Assembly: GCF_007679325.1 (NCBI RefSeq)
Contig: NZ_VEGI01000007.1
Coordinates: 172,731-236,730, forward strand
DNA from: Arthrobacter sp. U41
GTDB taxonomy: Bacteria; Actinomycetota; Actinomycetes; Actinomycetales; Micrococcaceae
Direction: 5' to 3'
Length of the DNA: 64,000 bases
Numbering within the stretch: position 1 is the stretch's first letter; each line of letters starts with the position of its first letter. A model generated the notes under the pieces. The model saw nothing but the letters and a program-made list of their open reading frames with translations. It did not search any database and was not told the DNA's origin. This document shows, piece by piece, positions 18,670 to 26,375 of this stretch. The translations under genes were made by a program, and so were the position numbers.

Positions 18670-18900
18670 TTAGAATTCGCCTGCGGAGTCCGAGCGGCCG
18701 GTGATGGTCTGCGGAATCCAGAAGGCCAGGGCGAACAGGCCCAGGCAGGCGGCCATCGGCCACGGGTTGCCCAGCGTCAGGAAGCTCAGCGAGTAGATGG
18801 AAGCCAGGAAGAGGACCATCATCAGGGCGAACAGGATGATGCTGGAGCCGAGGCTGTTCTCGTTCTGCGGCGTCGTGGCGGTGGTGGTCTTGCTGGACAT
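18670..18900 (-). CDS. Small two-helix membrane protein, unknown
   Basis: A 76-residue protein with a polar N-terminus (MSSKTTTATTPQNE) and two hydrophobic segments (~19-39 and ~45-64), ending RSDSAGEF. GGAGGA lies immediately upstream on the minus strand, close to the ATG. It resembles short uncharacterised membrane proteins of Arthrobacter but I do not recognise a named family. It follows deoC on the same strand after 54 nt and may be co-transcribed with it. No catalytic motif is visible. Confidence 0.7.
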   Translation of the reverse strand: MSSKTTTATTPQNENSLGSSIILFALMMVLFLASIYSLSFLTLGNPWPMAACLGLFALAFWIPQTITGRSDSAGEF

Positions 18901-18954
18901 TCATTCCTCCTCGGCCCCGTGGGGCTCAAAACTGTGGCTGCTGCCGGATAGCGG

Positions 18955-19674
18955 TCAGTACGCGGAGGAACCCTGTTCACCCTTGACGATCGCGATGCCG
19001 GAGCTGGCGCCAATACGTGTTGCACCTGCAGCAATCATAGCCTGTGCGTCGGCGAGCGATCGTACCCCGCCGGAGGCCTTGACGCCCAGGTCCGGGCCCA
19101 CGGTGCGGCGCATCAGCGCGACGTCGTCGGCGGTGGCTCCGCCGCCGTTGAAGCCGGTAGAGGTCTTGACGAAATCGGCGCCCGCTTCCACCGCGGCTTC
19201 GCAGGCCAGCACCTTCTGGGCGTCATCCAGCAGCGCCGTTTCGATGATGACCTTCAGGATGGCGCCGCCCTCGTGCACGGCGTCGGCGACGGCGGTGATG
19301 TCATCCACCAGGGCGCCCTTGTCGTTGGCCCGGGCCGCGGCAATGTTGATCACCATGTCAACTTCCTCGGCACCGTCCAGTACGGCGCCGCGGGCCTCAA
19401 AAGCCTTGACGTCACTCGGCGTGGCGCCCAGCGGGAAGCCCACAACCGAACACGTCAGCACGCCGGATCCCTTCAGCGCCTTCTTGACCGTCTTGACCCA
19501 GACCGGGTTCACGCACACGGACTTGAAGCGGTACTCGGCCGCCTCAGCGCACACCTTCAGGACCTCGGCCTCGCTGGCTTCAGGCTTGAGCAGGGTGTGG
19601 TCGATGTAGGAGGCAATATTGCCGGTGGGTTCGGAGGTGGCGCTACGCCCGGTCGCGGCGGCTTCGTTGCTCAT
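18955..19674 (-). CDS. deoC: Deoxyribose-phosphate aldolase
   Basis: Class-I aldolase of 239 residues that splits 2-deoxyribose 5-phosphate into glyceraldehyde 3-phosphate and acetaldehyde in deoxynucleoside catabolism. The Schiff-base lysine is K170 (DFVKTSTGF). The supporting residues D106 (EEVDMVIN) and K199 (GVKASGG) are in place, matching E. coli D102/K167/K201. The ATG at 19674 (MSNEAAATG) follows GAAGGG on the minus strand; the extension to 19716 lacks support. Purine nucleoside phosphorylase and a phosphohexomutase-family gene also lie in the window but 7-10 kb away, so there is no compact deo operon. Confidence 0.95.
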   Translation of the reverse strand: MSNEAAATGRSATSEPTGNIASYIDHTLLKPEASEAEVLKVCAEAAEYRFKSVCVNPVWVKTVKKALKGSGVLTCSVVGFPLGATPSDVKAFEARGAVLDGAEEVDMVINIAAARANDKGALVDDITAVADAVHEGGAILKVIIETALLDDAQKVLACEAAVEAGADFVKTSTGFNGGGATADDVALMRRTVGPDLGVKASGGVRSLADAQAMIAAGATRIGASSGIAIVKGEQGSSAY

Positions 19675-19760
19675 GGTGGTCCCTTCGTGGCTTCTCAGGT
19701 GTCTATCTTGCCACAACGGGCCTGCCGCGCCGGGACCGCCCGGAGGGCGGCCGCCAGGTC

Positions 19761-20630
19761 TCAGGCGGCCTCCGCGAGGGGCTCCGCCAGCCCGGCCTGG
19801 AGCAGCTGGGAGGCGCAGACAGACGCTGCGGATGAGGCAGCCACCAGCAGTCCCAGGCGGACGCCGTCGAACACGGCGGCATCCCCGATGGCCCAGATCC
19901 CCGGGACGGAGGTGCGGAAGTCGCGGCCGACCACGATCCCGCCCTGCCGGGCGGTCTTCAGCCCGGCGCTGACGGCGAGGGCGTCCCGGGCAATCGGTTC
20001 ATCGGCCAGGACCACCAGATCCCCGGCCATGCTGGAGCCGTCCTCGAACACCACCCCGGCGGCCGCGAGGGCGGAGCCGGCGAGGGTGGGAACGACGGCG
20101 GCCGGCCGCTGCGTGGTGCGGATGGGGCGGACGCCGCGGGCCCGCAGCACGGCCTCGGCCTGACCGGCCGCCGTTCCGGTGCCCACCAGGATGCCCAGCG
20201 GGCGCCGGCCAAGGACCCGGGTGACGTCCTTGACGGCCTCGCCCAGCAGGGCGGCGTCGTCGATGGTGGCGTAGTTCAGGCACCGGCCTTCCCCTGCCAG
20301 CGGGGCGCCGGCGGGGGAGGACCCGGTAGCGATGACCAGCTGGTCGTAGCTGAATTCCAGGCCGTCCGCCGTCGTGACATAGCGGCTGTCCGGGTCGATA
20401 TAGCTGGCCGGCTGGCCGAAGCGGACGGAGACCTGCGGGAGTGCGGCGATCTCCAGGAGCTCATCGGGCGCGTCATCCCGGTTGCTGAGCACCGTGATGC
20501 CGCCAGCGAAAGGGGTCCGGGTGAGTTCGCGGACGAGGGCCCGCGCGGCCGGACCGGCCCCGGCGATGACGATCCGGGGCCGGGCTGCGGAGTCGGTGGA
20601 GTCGGCTGAAACGGTGGAGGTGGCGGACAT
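19761..20630 (-). CDS. NirB-like FAD-dependent pyridine nucleotide oxidoreductase
   Basis: Protein of 289 residues equivalent to the N-terminal Pyr_redox_2 part of NirB. The FAD motif GAGPAARAL is near residue 22 and the second FAD motif [13 protein letters not shown] near 245. The NAD motif is degenerate ([12 protein letters not shown]). There is no BFD cluster or siroheme domain, so it is a stand-alone flavoprotein, possibly an electron donor to nitrite reduction. The ATG at 20630 follows GAAAGGG. It lies 149 nt downstream of nnaR on the same strand, with its own GAAAC repeat pair in the gap, so it may have a separate nitrogen-controlled promoter. The role is inferred only from homology and position. 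Confidence 0.78.
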   Translation of the reverse strand: MSATSTVSADSTDSAARPRIVIAGAGPAARALVRELTRTPFAGGITVLSNRDDAPDELLEIAALPQVSVRFGQPASYIDPDSRYVTTADGLEFSYDQLVIATGSSPAGAPLAGEGRCLNYATIDDAALLGEAVKDVTRVLGRRPLGILVGTGTAAGQAEAVLRARGVRPIRTTQRPAAVVPTLAGSALAAAGVVFEDGSSMAGDLVVLADEPIARDALAVSAGLKTARQGGIVVGRDFRTSVPGIWAIGDAAVFDGVRLGLLVAASSAASVCASQLLQAGLAEPLAEAA

Positions 20631-20701
20631 GGTGAGGCCCTTTCGCTGGTGGCCCGTGGTGTGGCCTGACTGCTTGATGGTCCCCAGCGTAGGCGGCTGA
20701 T

Positions 20702-20717
20702 CTTTCCGGCGTGTTTC
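20702..20717 (-). promoter_or_regulatory. Candidate GlnR/NnaR-type half-site pair upstream of FAD oxidoreductase
   Basis: On the minus strand GAAAC-N6-GAAAG has the same 11-bp spacing as the array in front of nirB. A second looser pair (GTAAA-N6-CGAAC) lies at 20745-20760. The match is partial and rests on spacing and context. Confidence 0.35.
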
Positions 20718-20779
20718 CCCGGTGTTGCAGGATTTTCGCCGCCCGTTCGCCAATGTTTACCGGCCAGTAATGGCGTGGG

Positions 20780-21967
20780 TCACACCCGGATCCGGTAGCC
20801 GCGCTTCACCACGGTTTCCACCAGCCGGCCGTCCGGCAGAGCGGAACGCAGCCGGCTGACCGTCATGTCCAGGGCATGGACGGACCCGCGGAGCTCCAGC
20901 AGCTCGGACAGCGACTCCCGGGACAGCACGGCACCGCCCGCGCCCAGCAGCGCGCGCAGCAGCAACAGCGGCGCCGGGGCCAGTTCCACGGCCTCGCCGT
21001 CGATCCGCAGCGACCGGCCACGCAGTTCCACCCGGCCCGAGGCCGTCTCCAGGCGGCGGACGTGGTTCAGGGCCAGGTGCTCCACGACCAGCCGGATCAG
21101 GGCACCCATCCGGAACCGGTCCGGGACCAGCGGCTGGAGGCCTGCATCTATGAGCGGCTGCGCCGTGATGGGGCCGACGACGGCGGTGGCCACGGTGGTC
21201 TTGAGGCTCTCCACCAGTTGTTTGTACAGGCCCATCTCGTGCGCGGTGCTCCACATCGCGTCCACCGCGGGGGCGCTGGTGAACGTCAGCACGTCCAGGT
21301 TCCCGCTGCAGGCGGCCTCGATCAGCCGCGGCAGCCGGTCCGCGCCGTCGGGCTTGACCCAGCGGTACGGCGTCACTGTCAGGACCGTTGCCCCGGACAT
21401 CCGGAGGCGTTCGAGCTGCCGGACGTCGGTGTAGCCGTGCAGCTGCACGGCGACGGTCTTGCCGCGCACACCCTCGGCGAGGAGCATGTCCACCAGCGTG
21501 GCGGTGGTTTCGTCGCTGCTGATCCCGACGTCGGCCAGTCCGGCCGCGCGGACGGCGCCGCGGGCCTTGGGCCCGCGGACGAACATCCGGGTGGCGCCGA
21601 GGGTTTCCAGCAGCTGCTCGCCGATCCCGAAGGTGTCCGCAGCCTCGCACCAGCGCCGCATGCCGTAGGCGGTGGTGGCGATGCACAGCTCAGGGCGTGC
21701 GGCGATGATGGCCCGCGTGTCCTCGATCAGGCTCAGGTCCTCCTGGACCGGGGCGATCTTCAGCGCCGGGGCGTGCAGCACCTCGGCGCCGCGCCGTTCC
21801 AGGGCCTCGATCAGGTCCTGGGAGCGGCGGTGCGATGTCACGCCGATCCGGAAGCCCTCCAGCGGCAGCTCCGCGGCCTCCGGCATGGTTTCGACGGCGG
21901 TTGCGGGTACTGGTCCAGTGCCGGGCAGCGCCGGGGTGATGGCGTTGAGCGCGCTCACGGCCCTCAC
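20780..21967 (-). CDS. nnaR: NnaR-type regulator: HemD-like domain fused to winged helix
   Basis: Protein of 395 residues. Residues ~36-290 match the two-lobed uroporphyrinogen-III synthase fold (FRIGVTSHRRSQDLIEALER, TFTSAPAVDAMW). Residues ~305-395 match an OmpR-type winged-helix DNA-binding domain (ELAPAPLLLLRALL, MTVSRLRSALPDGRLVETVV, KRGYRIRV). Streptomyces NnaR has this fusion and co-activates nitrate/nitrite assimilation genes with GlnR, and this gene sits in the nirB operon. It overlaps the SUMT gene by 4 nt (GTGA; GTG start at 21967), so translation is coupled. Whether the HemD part still binds a tetrapyrrole or makes uroporphyrinogen III cannot be decided here. Confidence 0.88.
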   Translation of the reverse strand: MRAVSALNAITPALPGTGPVPATAVETMPEAAELPLEGFRIGVTSHRRSQDLIEALERRGAEVLHAPALKIAPVQEDLSLIEDTRAIIAARPELCIATTAYGMRRWCEAADTFGIGEQLLETLGATRMFVRGPKARGAVRAAGLADVGISSDETTATLVDMLLAEGVRGKTVAVQLHGYTDVRQLERLRMSGATVLTVTPYRWVKPDGADRLPRLIEAACSGNLDVLTFTSAPAVDAMWSTAHEMGLYKQLVESLKTTVATAVVGPITAQPLIDAGLQPLVPDRFRMGALIRLVVEHLALNHVRRLETASGRVELRGRSLRIDGEAVELAPAPLLLLRALLGAGGAVLSRESLSELLELRGSVHALDMTVSRLRSALPDGRLVETVVKRGYRIRV

Positions 21968-22998
21968 GCCCCCATCAGGGAAGCAGCCAGGCGGTCGAGC
22001 TCGGCTTCGGCCTCCGCGCAGCCCCGGTTGGCCTCGGCCACCCGGACGACGTCACCGATCACCAGCACGGCCGGGTTGGAGCAGTCCGCGGCCGCCGTCG
22101 TAATAGTGCCCAGCTCGGCGATCGTGGTCCGCTGGCCGGGGCGGTAGCCGCGCTCGACGACGGCCATCGGCATGTCCTCGCGCATTCCCGCCCGGCGCAG
22201 GCCGGCGGCGAGCTGGCGCAGGGTGCCGATGCCCATCAGCACCACGATCGTCCCGCCCAGCCCCGCCAGGTGCGTGTGTTCCTTGTCGGTCAGCGGGGCG
22301 TGGCCGGAGACCACGGTGAACATGTGGCTGACCTCGCGGTGCGTCACCGGGATCCCGGCCGCGGCCGGGACGGAGATGGCGCTGGTGACACCGGAGATCA
22401 CCCGGACGGGAACTCCCGCCTTTACACAGGCGGCCACTTCCTCGCCGCCGCGGCCGAACACGTACGGGTCACCCCCCTTGAGCCGGACCACGTTCTTCCC
22501 GGCCAGGGCGGCTTCCACCATAAGATCCTCGATGCCGGACTGGCTGACCGGGTGGTGCCCGGGGCGTTTGCCCACATCCACCAGTTCGGCCGTGCTCAGC
22601 GCGGGCAGTTCCTGGTACGGGGCCAGCCGGTCGTAGAAGACCACGTCGGCGTCACGCAGGGCGTTGACGGCGGCGACGGTCAGCAGCTCGGAGGTGCCCG
22701 GTCCGCCGCCGACCAGGGTGACCTGGCCGGCGGGCCCGGCGGCGGGTTCCGCGGCGACCGGGATGCCGGTTTCACGGCAGCGGTCCAGCAGGGCTTCCCA
22801 GCCGGGCTGGCCGTCGTCGACCGCGGCGACCAGGAAGGGGCGCTCCGGCAGCGGACCGTCATGCCGGGCACCGGCCGGGCTGCTCAGCCGGGAGACCACG
22901 GCGCCAGCGGCCCGGTAGCGGCGGACCGCCTGGTGTGAGGCGGCGTCCGAGCCGGTGACGAGGACTTCGCGTCCGGTGAGATCGATGCTGAGCTGCAT
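21964..22998 (-). CDS. cobA: Uroporphyrinogen-III C-methyltransferase (siroheme branch)
   Basis: Protein of 344 residues. The C-terminal ~240 residues are a full SUMT domain: VTLVGGGPGTSELLT, DVGKRPGHHPVSQ, RLKGGDPYVFGRGGEE. It makes precorrin-2 for the siroheme of NirB. The first ~100 residues resemble only a cut-down CysG N-terminal domain (GREVLVTGSDAASHQAVRRY), without the GxGxxA motif and half the normal length, so precorrin-2 dehydrogenase activity is unlikely from this chain. The ATG at 22998 lies 2 nt after nirB's stop, preceded by GAGG, and the 3' end overlaps nnaR by 4 nt: nirB-cobA-nnaR is one operon. The symbol follows common use; nirE or sumT would also fit. Confidence 0.9.
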   Translation of the reverse strand: MQLSIDLTGREVLVTGSDAASHQAVRRYRAAGAVVSRLSSPAGARHDGPLPERPFLVAAVDDGQPGWEALLDRCRETGIPVAAEPAAGPAGQVTLVGGGPGTSELLTVAAVNALRDADVVFYDRLAPYQELPALSTAELVDVGKRPGHHPVSQSGIEDLMVEAALAGKNVVRLKGGDPYVFGRGGEEVAACVKAGVPVRVISGVTSAISVPAAAGIPVTHREVSHMFTVVSGHAPLTDKEHTHLAGLGGTIVVLMGIGTLRQLAAGLRRAGMREDMPMAVVERGYRPGQRTTIAELGTITTAAADCSNPAVLVIGDVVRVAEANRGCAEAEAELDRLAASLMGA

Positions 22999-23000
22999 GG

Positions 23001-25697
23001 CTATACCTCGTTCTTGTCGAGCAGTTCCGGGGCCGTGGCACGGACCGGAATCGAAGAGCCGATCAGCACGGGTTGCTGGAGGGCCAGCGCCTTTTCTTCG
23101 GCCGTGGCCGGGCGCATCTGGCCCCGGTCGTCGGAGACGAACGTGATGGAATCGTCCTTCTGGTCCGGGGCGTTCACAAAGGAGCGGAACCGGCGCAGGC
23201 GCTCGGGATCCTTGAGGGTATCGGCCCATTCGTCGACGTAGGTGTCCACATGCTTGGCCATGGCGGCCTCGAGGTCCGCGGCGATGCCCAGGGTGTCGTG
23301 CACCACCACGTCCTCGACGTGTTTGATGCCGCCGTCGAGCTCCTCCTGCCAGCGCGCGGTGCGCTGCAGGCGGTCGGCGGTGCGGATGTAGTACATAAAG
23401 TAGCGGTCGATGTACCTGATCAGGGTTTCATCGTCGAGGTCCTTGGCCAGCAGCTGGGCGTGGGCCGGGGTGGCGCCGCCGTTACCGCCGACGTACAGGT
23501 TCCAGCCGTCCGCGGTGGCGATCACGCCCACATCCTTGCCCCGGGCCTCCGCGCATTCGCGGGCGCAGCCGGAGACGCCCATCTTCAGCTTGTGCGGGCT
23601 GCGGAGGCCGCGGTAGCGCAGTTCAAGCCGGATGGCCATGGCCACCGAGTCCTGGACCCCGAAACGGCACCACGTGGAGCCGACGCAGGACTTTACGGTG
23701 CGCAAGCTCTTGCCGTAGGCCTGGCCGGATTCAAAGCCGGCGTCCACCAGCAGCTTCCAGATTTCCGGCAGCTGCTCCAGCCGGGCGCCGAACATGTCGA
23801 TCCGCTGGCCGCCGGTGATTTTGGTGTAGAGCCCGTACTGCTCGGCGACGGCGGCGATCACCCCGAGCTTCTTCGGCGTGATCTCGCCGCCGGCGATGCG
23901 CGGCACCACCGAGTAGGTCCCGTCCTTCTGCATGTTGGCCAGGGCGCGGTCGTTGGTGTCCTGCAGGGTGCCGCGGCCCGCGTCCAGGACGTAGGCGCTG
24001 TTCTGGCTGGCCAGGATGTTCGCGATGGTCGGCTTGCAGATGTCGCAGCCGGAACCGGTGCCGTACCTGGCCATGATCTCCTCGAAGGAGGTCAGCTCCA
24101 GGACCCGGATGGCGTCGAAGAGTTCCTGGCGGGACAGCGCGATGTGCTCGCAGAGGGCCTTGGAAACTTCGACGCCGGACTTGGTCAGTTCACCTTCCAG
24201 CAGCTTCTTCAGCATCGGCACGCAGGAACCGCAGCTGGTGCCGGCGCGCGTGCAGCCCTTGAGTTCGCCGAGTTCCCGGACCGGCGCGTTGCCCTCACAG
24301 GCGCCGCAGCCGTTGACGGCGTCGCGGATGCTGCCGGCGGCCACGTTGTTGCAGGAGCAGAGGATGGCGTCGTCCGGGAGTTGGGTCTCCAGCACATCGA
24401 CCCCGGCGTCTCCGCCGCCGGCCGCGGTGAGGTAGGCGCCGGGTTCGGCGGCGAGTTCGCGTCCCAGCATGGGGCGCAGGGAGGTGTAGGGCGCCGCGTC
24501 GCCGACGAAAATGCCGCCCAGGAGCGTCTTGGCGTCGTCCGTGGTGACGATCTTCTGGTACACGCCGCGGGCGGGGTCGGCGTAGACGATTTCGAGTGCG
24601 TGCCCGGTCCTGGCGAAGGCGTCGCCGAAGCTGGCGACGTCGACGCCGGAGAGCTTGAGCTTGGTGGCGGTGTCAAAGCCGGGGAAGGTCGCGTCGCCGC
24701 CGTGCAGCCGGTCCGCGACAATCTCCGCCATGGTGTTGGCGGGTGCCACGAGGCCCAGGCACATGCCGCCGAAGTTGGCGACCTCGCCGATGGCCCAGAT
24801 GCCGGGGACCTGTGTTTCGCAGCCGTCGGAGATGACCACGCCGCCGCGCGGACCGAGGTCGAACAGGGGTGCCGTCTCGTTGGCGGCGCGGAACAACTCG
24901 TCGCGGGGTTTGACGCCGATCGCGACGATCACCAGATCGGCGTCGATGATGCGGCCGTCGGCCATGAGCACGCCGGTGACCTGGCCGTCGTCGTCGGAGA
25001 GGACCTCGGAGGGGAACACTCCGCCGTGGACGGTGAACCCCTTGGCCTCGATCAGGCGGCCCAGGGCCTGGCCCGCGCCCTCGTCCAGCTGGGTGTTCAT
25101 GAGCCAGGGGGAGCCGTTGATGACAATCGGGGTGGCGCCGAGCTGCTCGGTGCCTGCCGCGGATTCAAGGCCCAGCAGCCCGCCGCCGATGGTGACGGCG
25201 TTGACCTTGCGGCCCAGCTTCTCCGTCAGATCCGTGATGGCCTTGTTGATGGCCCGGACATCTTCCAGCGTGCGGTAGACGTGGGTGAGTTCGGAGCCGG
25301 GGATCGGCAGGCGGGCGGCGTCGGAGCCGGTAGCGACCACCAGTTCGTCGTACGGGTACACGGTGCCGGCCGCCGTGGTCACGGTCCTGCCGGCAGTGTC
25401 GATGCCGGTGACGCGCTCGCCGGTCTGCAGGGAGAGTGATTCGTGGTCCCACATCGAGGCGGTGCCCAGCGTGAGGTCGACGTCGGCGTCGGTGAGGGCT
25501 TTGCTCAGCGCGACCCGGTCGTAGGGGAGGTGCGCTTCTTCGGTGAGGACGGTGACGTGCCAGCCGTCGAGGCCCCGGGCCTGCATGGCGTCGGCGAAAC
25601 GGTGGGCGGCCGGGCCGCCGCCGGCAACCACAACGCGGCGCGGTGTTGGCGTGCGCCCTGCGCCCTGGTTCTGGTGGCTTGAAGTCTGTCCGGTCAC
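23001..25697 (-). CDS. nirB: Assimilatory nitrite reductase large subunit
   Basis: NAD(P)H-dependent nitrite reductase of 898 residues, reducing nitrite to ammonium in the cytoplasm. Order: FAD/NAD reductase (GGGPAAHRF, IGGGLLGLE, IWAIGEVANFG), BFD [2Fe-2S] region with Cys around 445-485 (CSCNN, NGCGACEG, GTSCGSC), ferredoxin-like half domains, then the 4Fe-4S/siroheme site CVGSTWCRFG (~671-677) and SGCARECAEA (~711-715). I chose the GTG at 25697 (VTGQTSSHQ), preceded by GAAAGG as in the FAD oxidoreductase gene; a reading from 25745 would run toward the promoter. It is first in the nirB-cobA-nnaR operon and divergent from nirD. Confidence 0.96.
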   Translation of the reverse strand: MTGQTSSHQNQGAGRTPTPRRVVVAGGGPAAHRFADAMQARGLDGWHVTVLTEEAHLPYDRVALSKALTDADVDLTLGTASMWDHESLSLQTGERVTGIDTAGRTVTTAAGTVYPYDELVVATGSDAARLPIPGSELTHVYRTLEDVRAINKAITDLTEKLGRKVNAVTIGGGLLGLESAAGTEQLGATPIVINGSPWLMNTQLDEGAGQALGRLIEAKGFTVHGGVFPSEVLSDDDGQVTGVLMADGRIIDADLVIVAIGVKPRDELFRAANETAPLFDLGPRGGVVISDGCETQVPGIWAIGEVANFGGMCLGLVAPANTMAEIVADRLHGGDATFPGFDTATKLKLSGVDVASFGDAFARTGHALEIVYADPARGVYQKIVTTDDAKTLLGGIFVGDAAPYTSLRPMLGRELAAEPGAYLTAAGGGDAGVDVLETQLPDDAILCSCNNVAAGSIRDAVNGCGACEGNAPVRELGELKGCTRAGTSCGSCVPMLKKLLEGELTKSGVEVSKALCEHIALSRQELFDAIRVLELTSFEEIMARYGTGSGCDICKPTIANILASQNSAYVLDAGRGTLQDTNDRALANMQKDGTYSVVPRIAGGEITPKKLGVIAAVAEQYGLYTKITGGQRIDMFGARLEQLPEIWKLLVDAGFESGQAYGKSLRTVKSCVGSTWCRFGVQDSVAMAIRLELRYRGLRSPHKLKMGVSGCARECAEARGKDVGVIATADGWNLYVGGNGGATPAHAQLLAKDLDDETLIRYIDRYFMYYIRTADRLQRTARWQEELDGGIKHVEDVVVHDTLGIAADLEAAMAKHVDTYVDEWADTLKDPERLRRFRSFVNAPDQKDDSITFVSDDRGQMRPATAEEKALALQQPVLIGSSIPVRATAPELLDKNEV

Positions 25698-25760
25698 GGT
25701 GGGCCTTTCGCAGTGGCCGCAGTCGGTGCTCTGCAGCCTTCTCAATCGAGGTGTCCAGCC

Positions 25761-25766
25761 AGACTA
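25761..25766 (-). promoter_or_regulatory. Candidate -10 element of nirB
   Basis: TAGTCT on the minus strand lies 10 bp downstream of the GAAAC array, so the array would cover the -35 position, as expected for an activator site. It is assigned by position and has no -35 match. Confidence 0.4.
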
Positions 25767-25776
25767 GGCAAGCGCA

Positions 25777-25814
25777 GTTTCGCTTCAGTTTCACTTATGT
25801 TTCGTGATCTTAAC
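25777..25814 (-). promoter_or_regulatory. Tandem GAAAC array, probable GlnR/NnaR operator of nirB/nirD
   Basis: Read on the minus strand: GTTAA-N6-GAAAC-N6-GAAAC-N6-GAAAC, four 5-mers at exact 11-bp intervals. The actinobacterial GlnR box is of the form gTnAC-N6-GaAAC repeated at 11 bp. It sits in the divergent nirB/nirD intergenic region, ~80-117 nt upstream of nirB. GlnR itself is not encoded here; NnaR is. Confidence 0.7.
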
Positions 25815-25967
25815 TTCTGCATCACGGACGCGTTTCGGGCCGCGTGAGGTCTCTTTTACCCGCCGGACACATTCACTGCATGCCGTTGAAACACCGCGGA
25901 CCTAGCTTTGGGTATGTGGCCGCAGGAGCGCCTGGGCCCGTGAGAGATGTATCGGAAAGGGGCCGGA

Positions 25968-26345
25968 ATGACTGCCGTACTTGAGAGCGCAGCACGGAGC
26001 TTTGTGGAACACCCCAGCCATGGGACCGGCTGGCACCGCGTGTGCGCCGTGGAGGATCTGGAGCCGGCCTGGGGTGAGGCCGCGCTGATTGCCGGCCGCC
26101 AGGTGGCGTTGTTCCGCACGGTGCCCGGTGAGGTCTACGCCGTTGCCCAGGAGGATCCGGCCACCGGGGCGTACGTGATGGCCCGCGGCATTACCGGATC
26201 CCGCGGCTCCCGCCCGACGCTCGCTTCGCCGCTGCACAAGGAGGTCTATGACCTTGGGACGGGGGAGTGCCTGGGCGCCCCGGAACTCCGGCTCCAAACC
26301 TTCGGTACCCGGATTGTGGGCGGGTACATTGAGGTCGAGCTCTAG
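25968..26345 (+). CDS. nirD: Nitrite reductase small subunit NirD
   Basis: A 125-residue Rieske-fold protein lacking the Cys-His/Cys-His cluster ligands, as is normal for NirD. Recognisable blocks are GRQVALFRT, GEVYAVAQEDPATGAYVMARG and SPLHKEVYDLGTGEC. The ATG at 25968 follows GGAAAGGGG. Unusually it is not downstream of nirB but transcribed divergently from the shared 270-nt control region, so the ratio of the two subunits depends on two promoters. It would form the NirBD complex that reduces nitrite with siroheme. A four-residue loop rich in Gly and Ser (GSRGSR) replaces part of the region that holds the cluster in true Rieske proteins. Confidence 0.92.
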   Translation: MTAVLESAARSFVEHPSHGTGWHRVCAVEDLEPAWGEAALIAGRQVALFRTVPGEVYAVAQEDPATGAYVMARGITGSRGSRPTLASPLHKEVYDLGTGECLGAPELRLQTFGTRIVGGYIEVEL

Positions 26346-26375
26346 GAGCCGACGCGCCGGAAGGTACAGGCCCGG

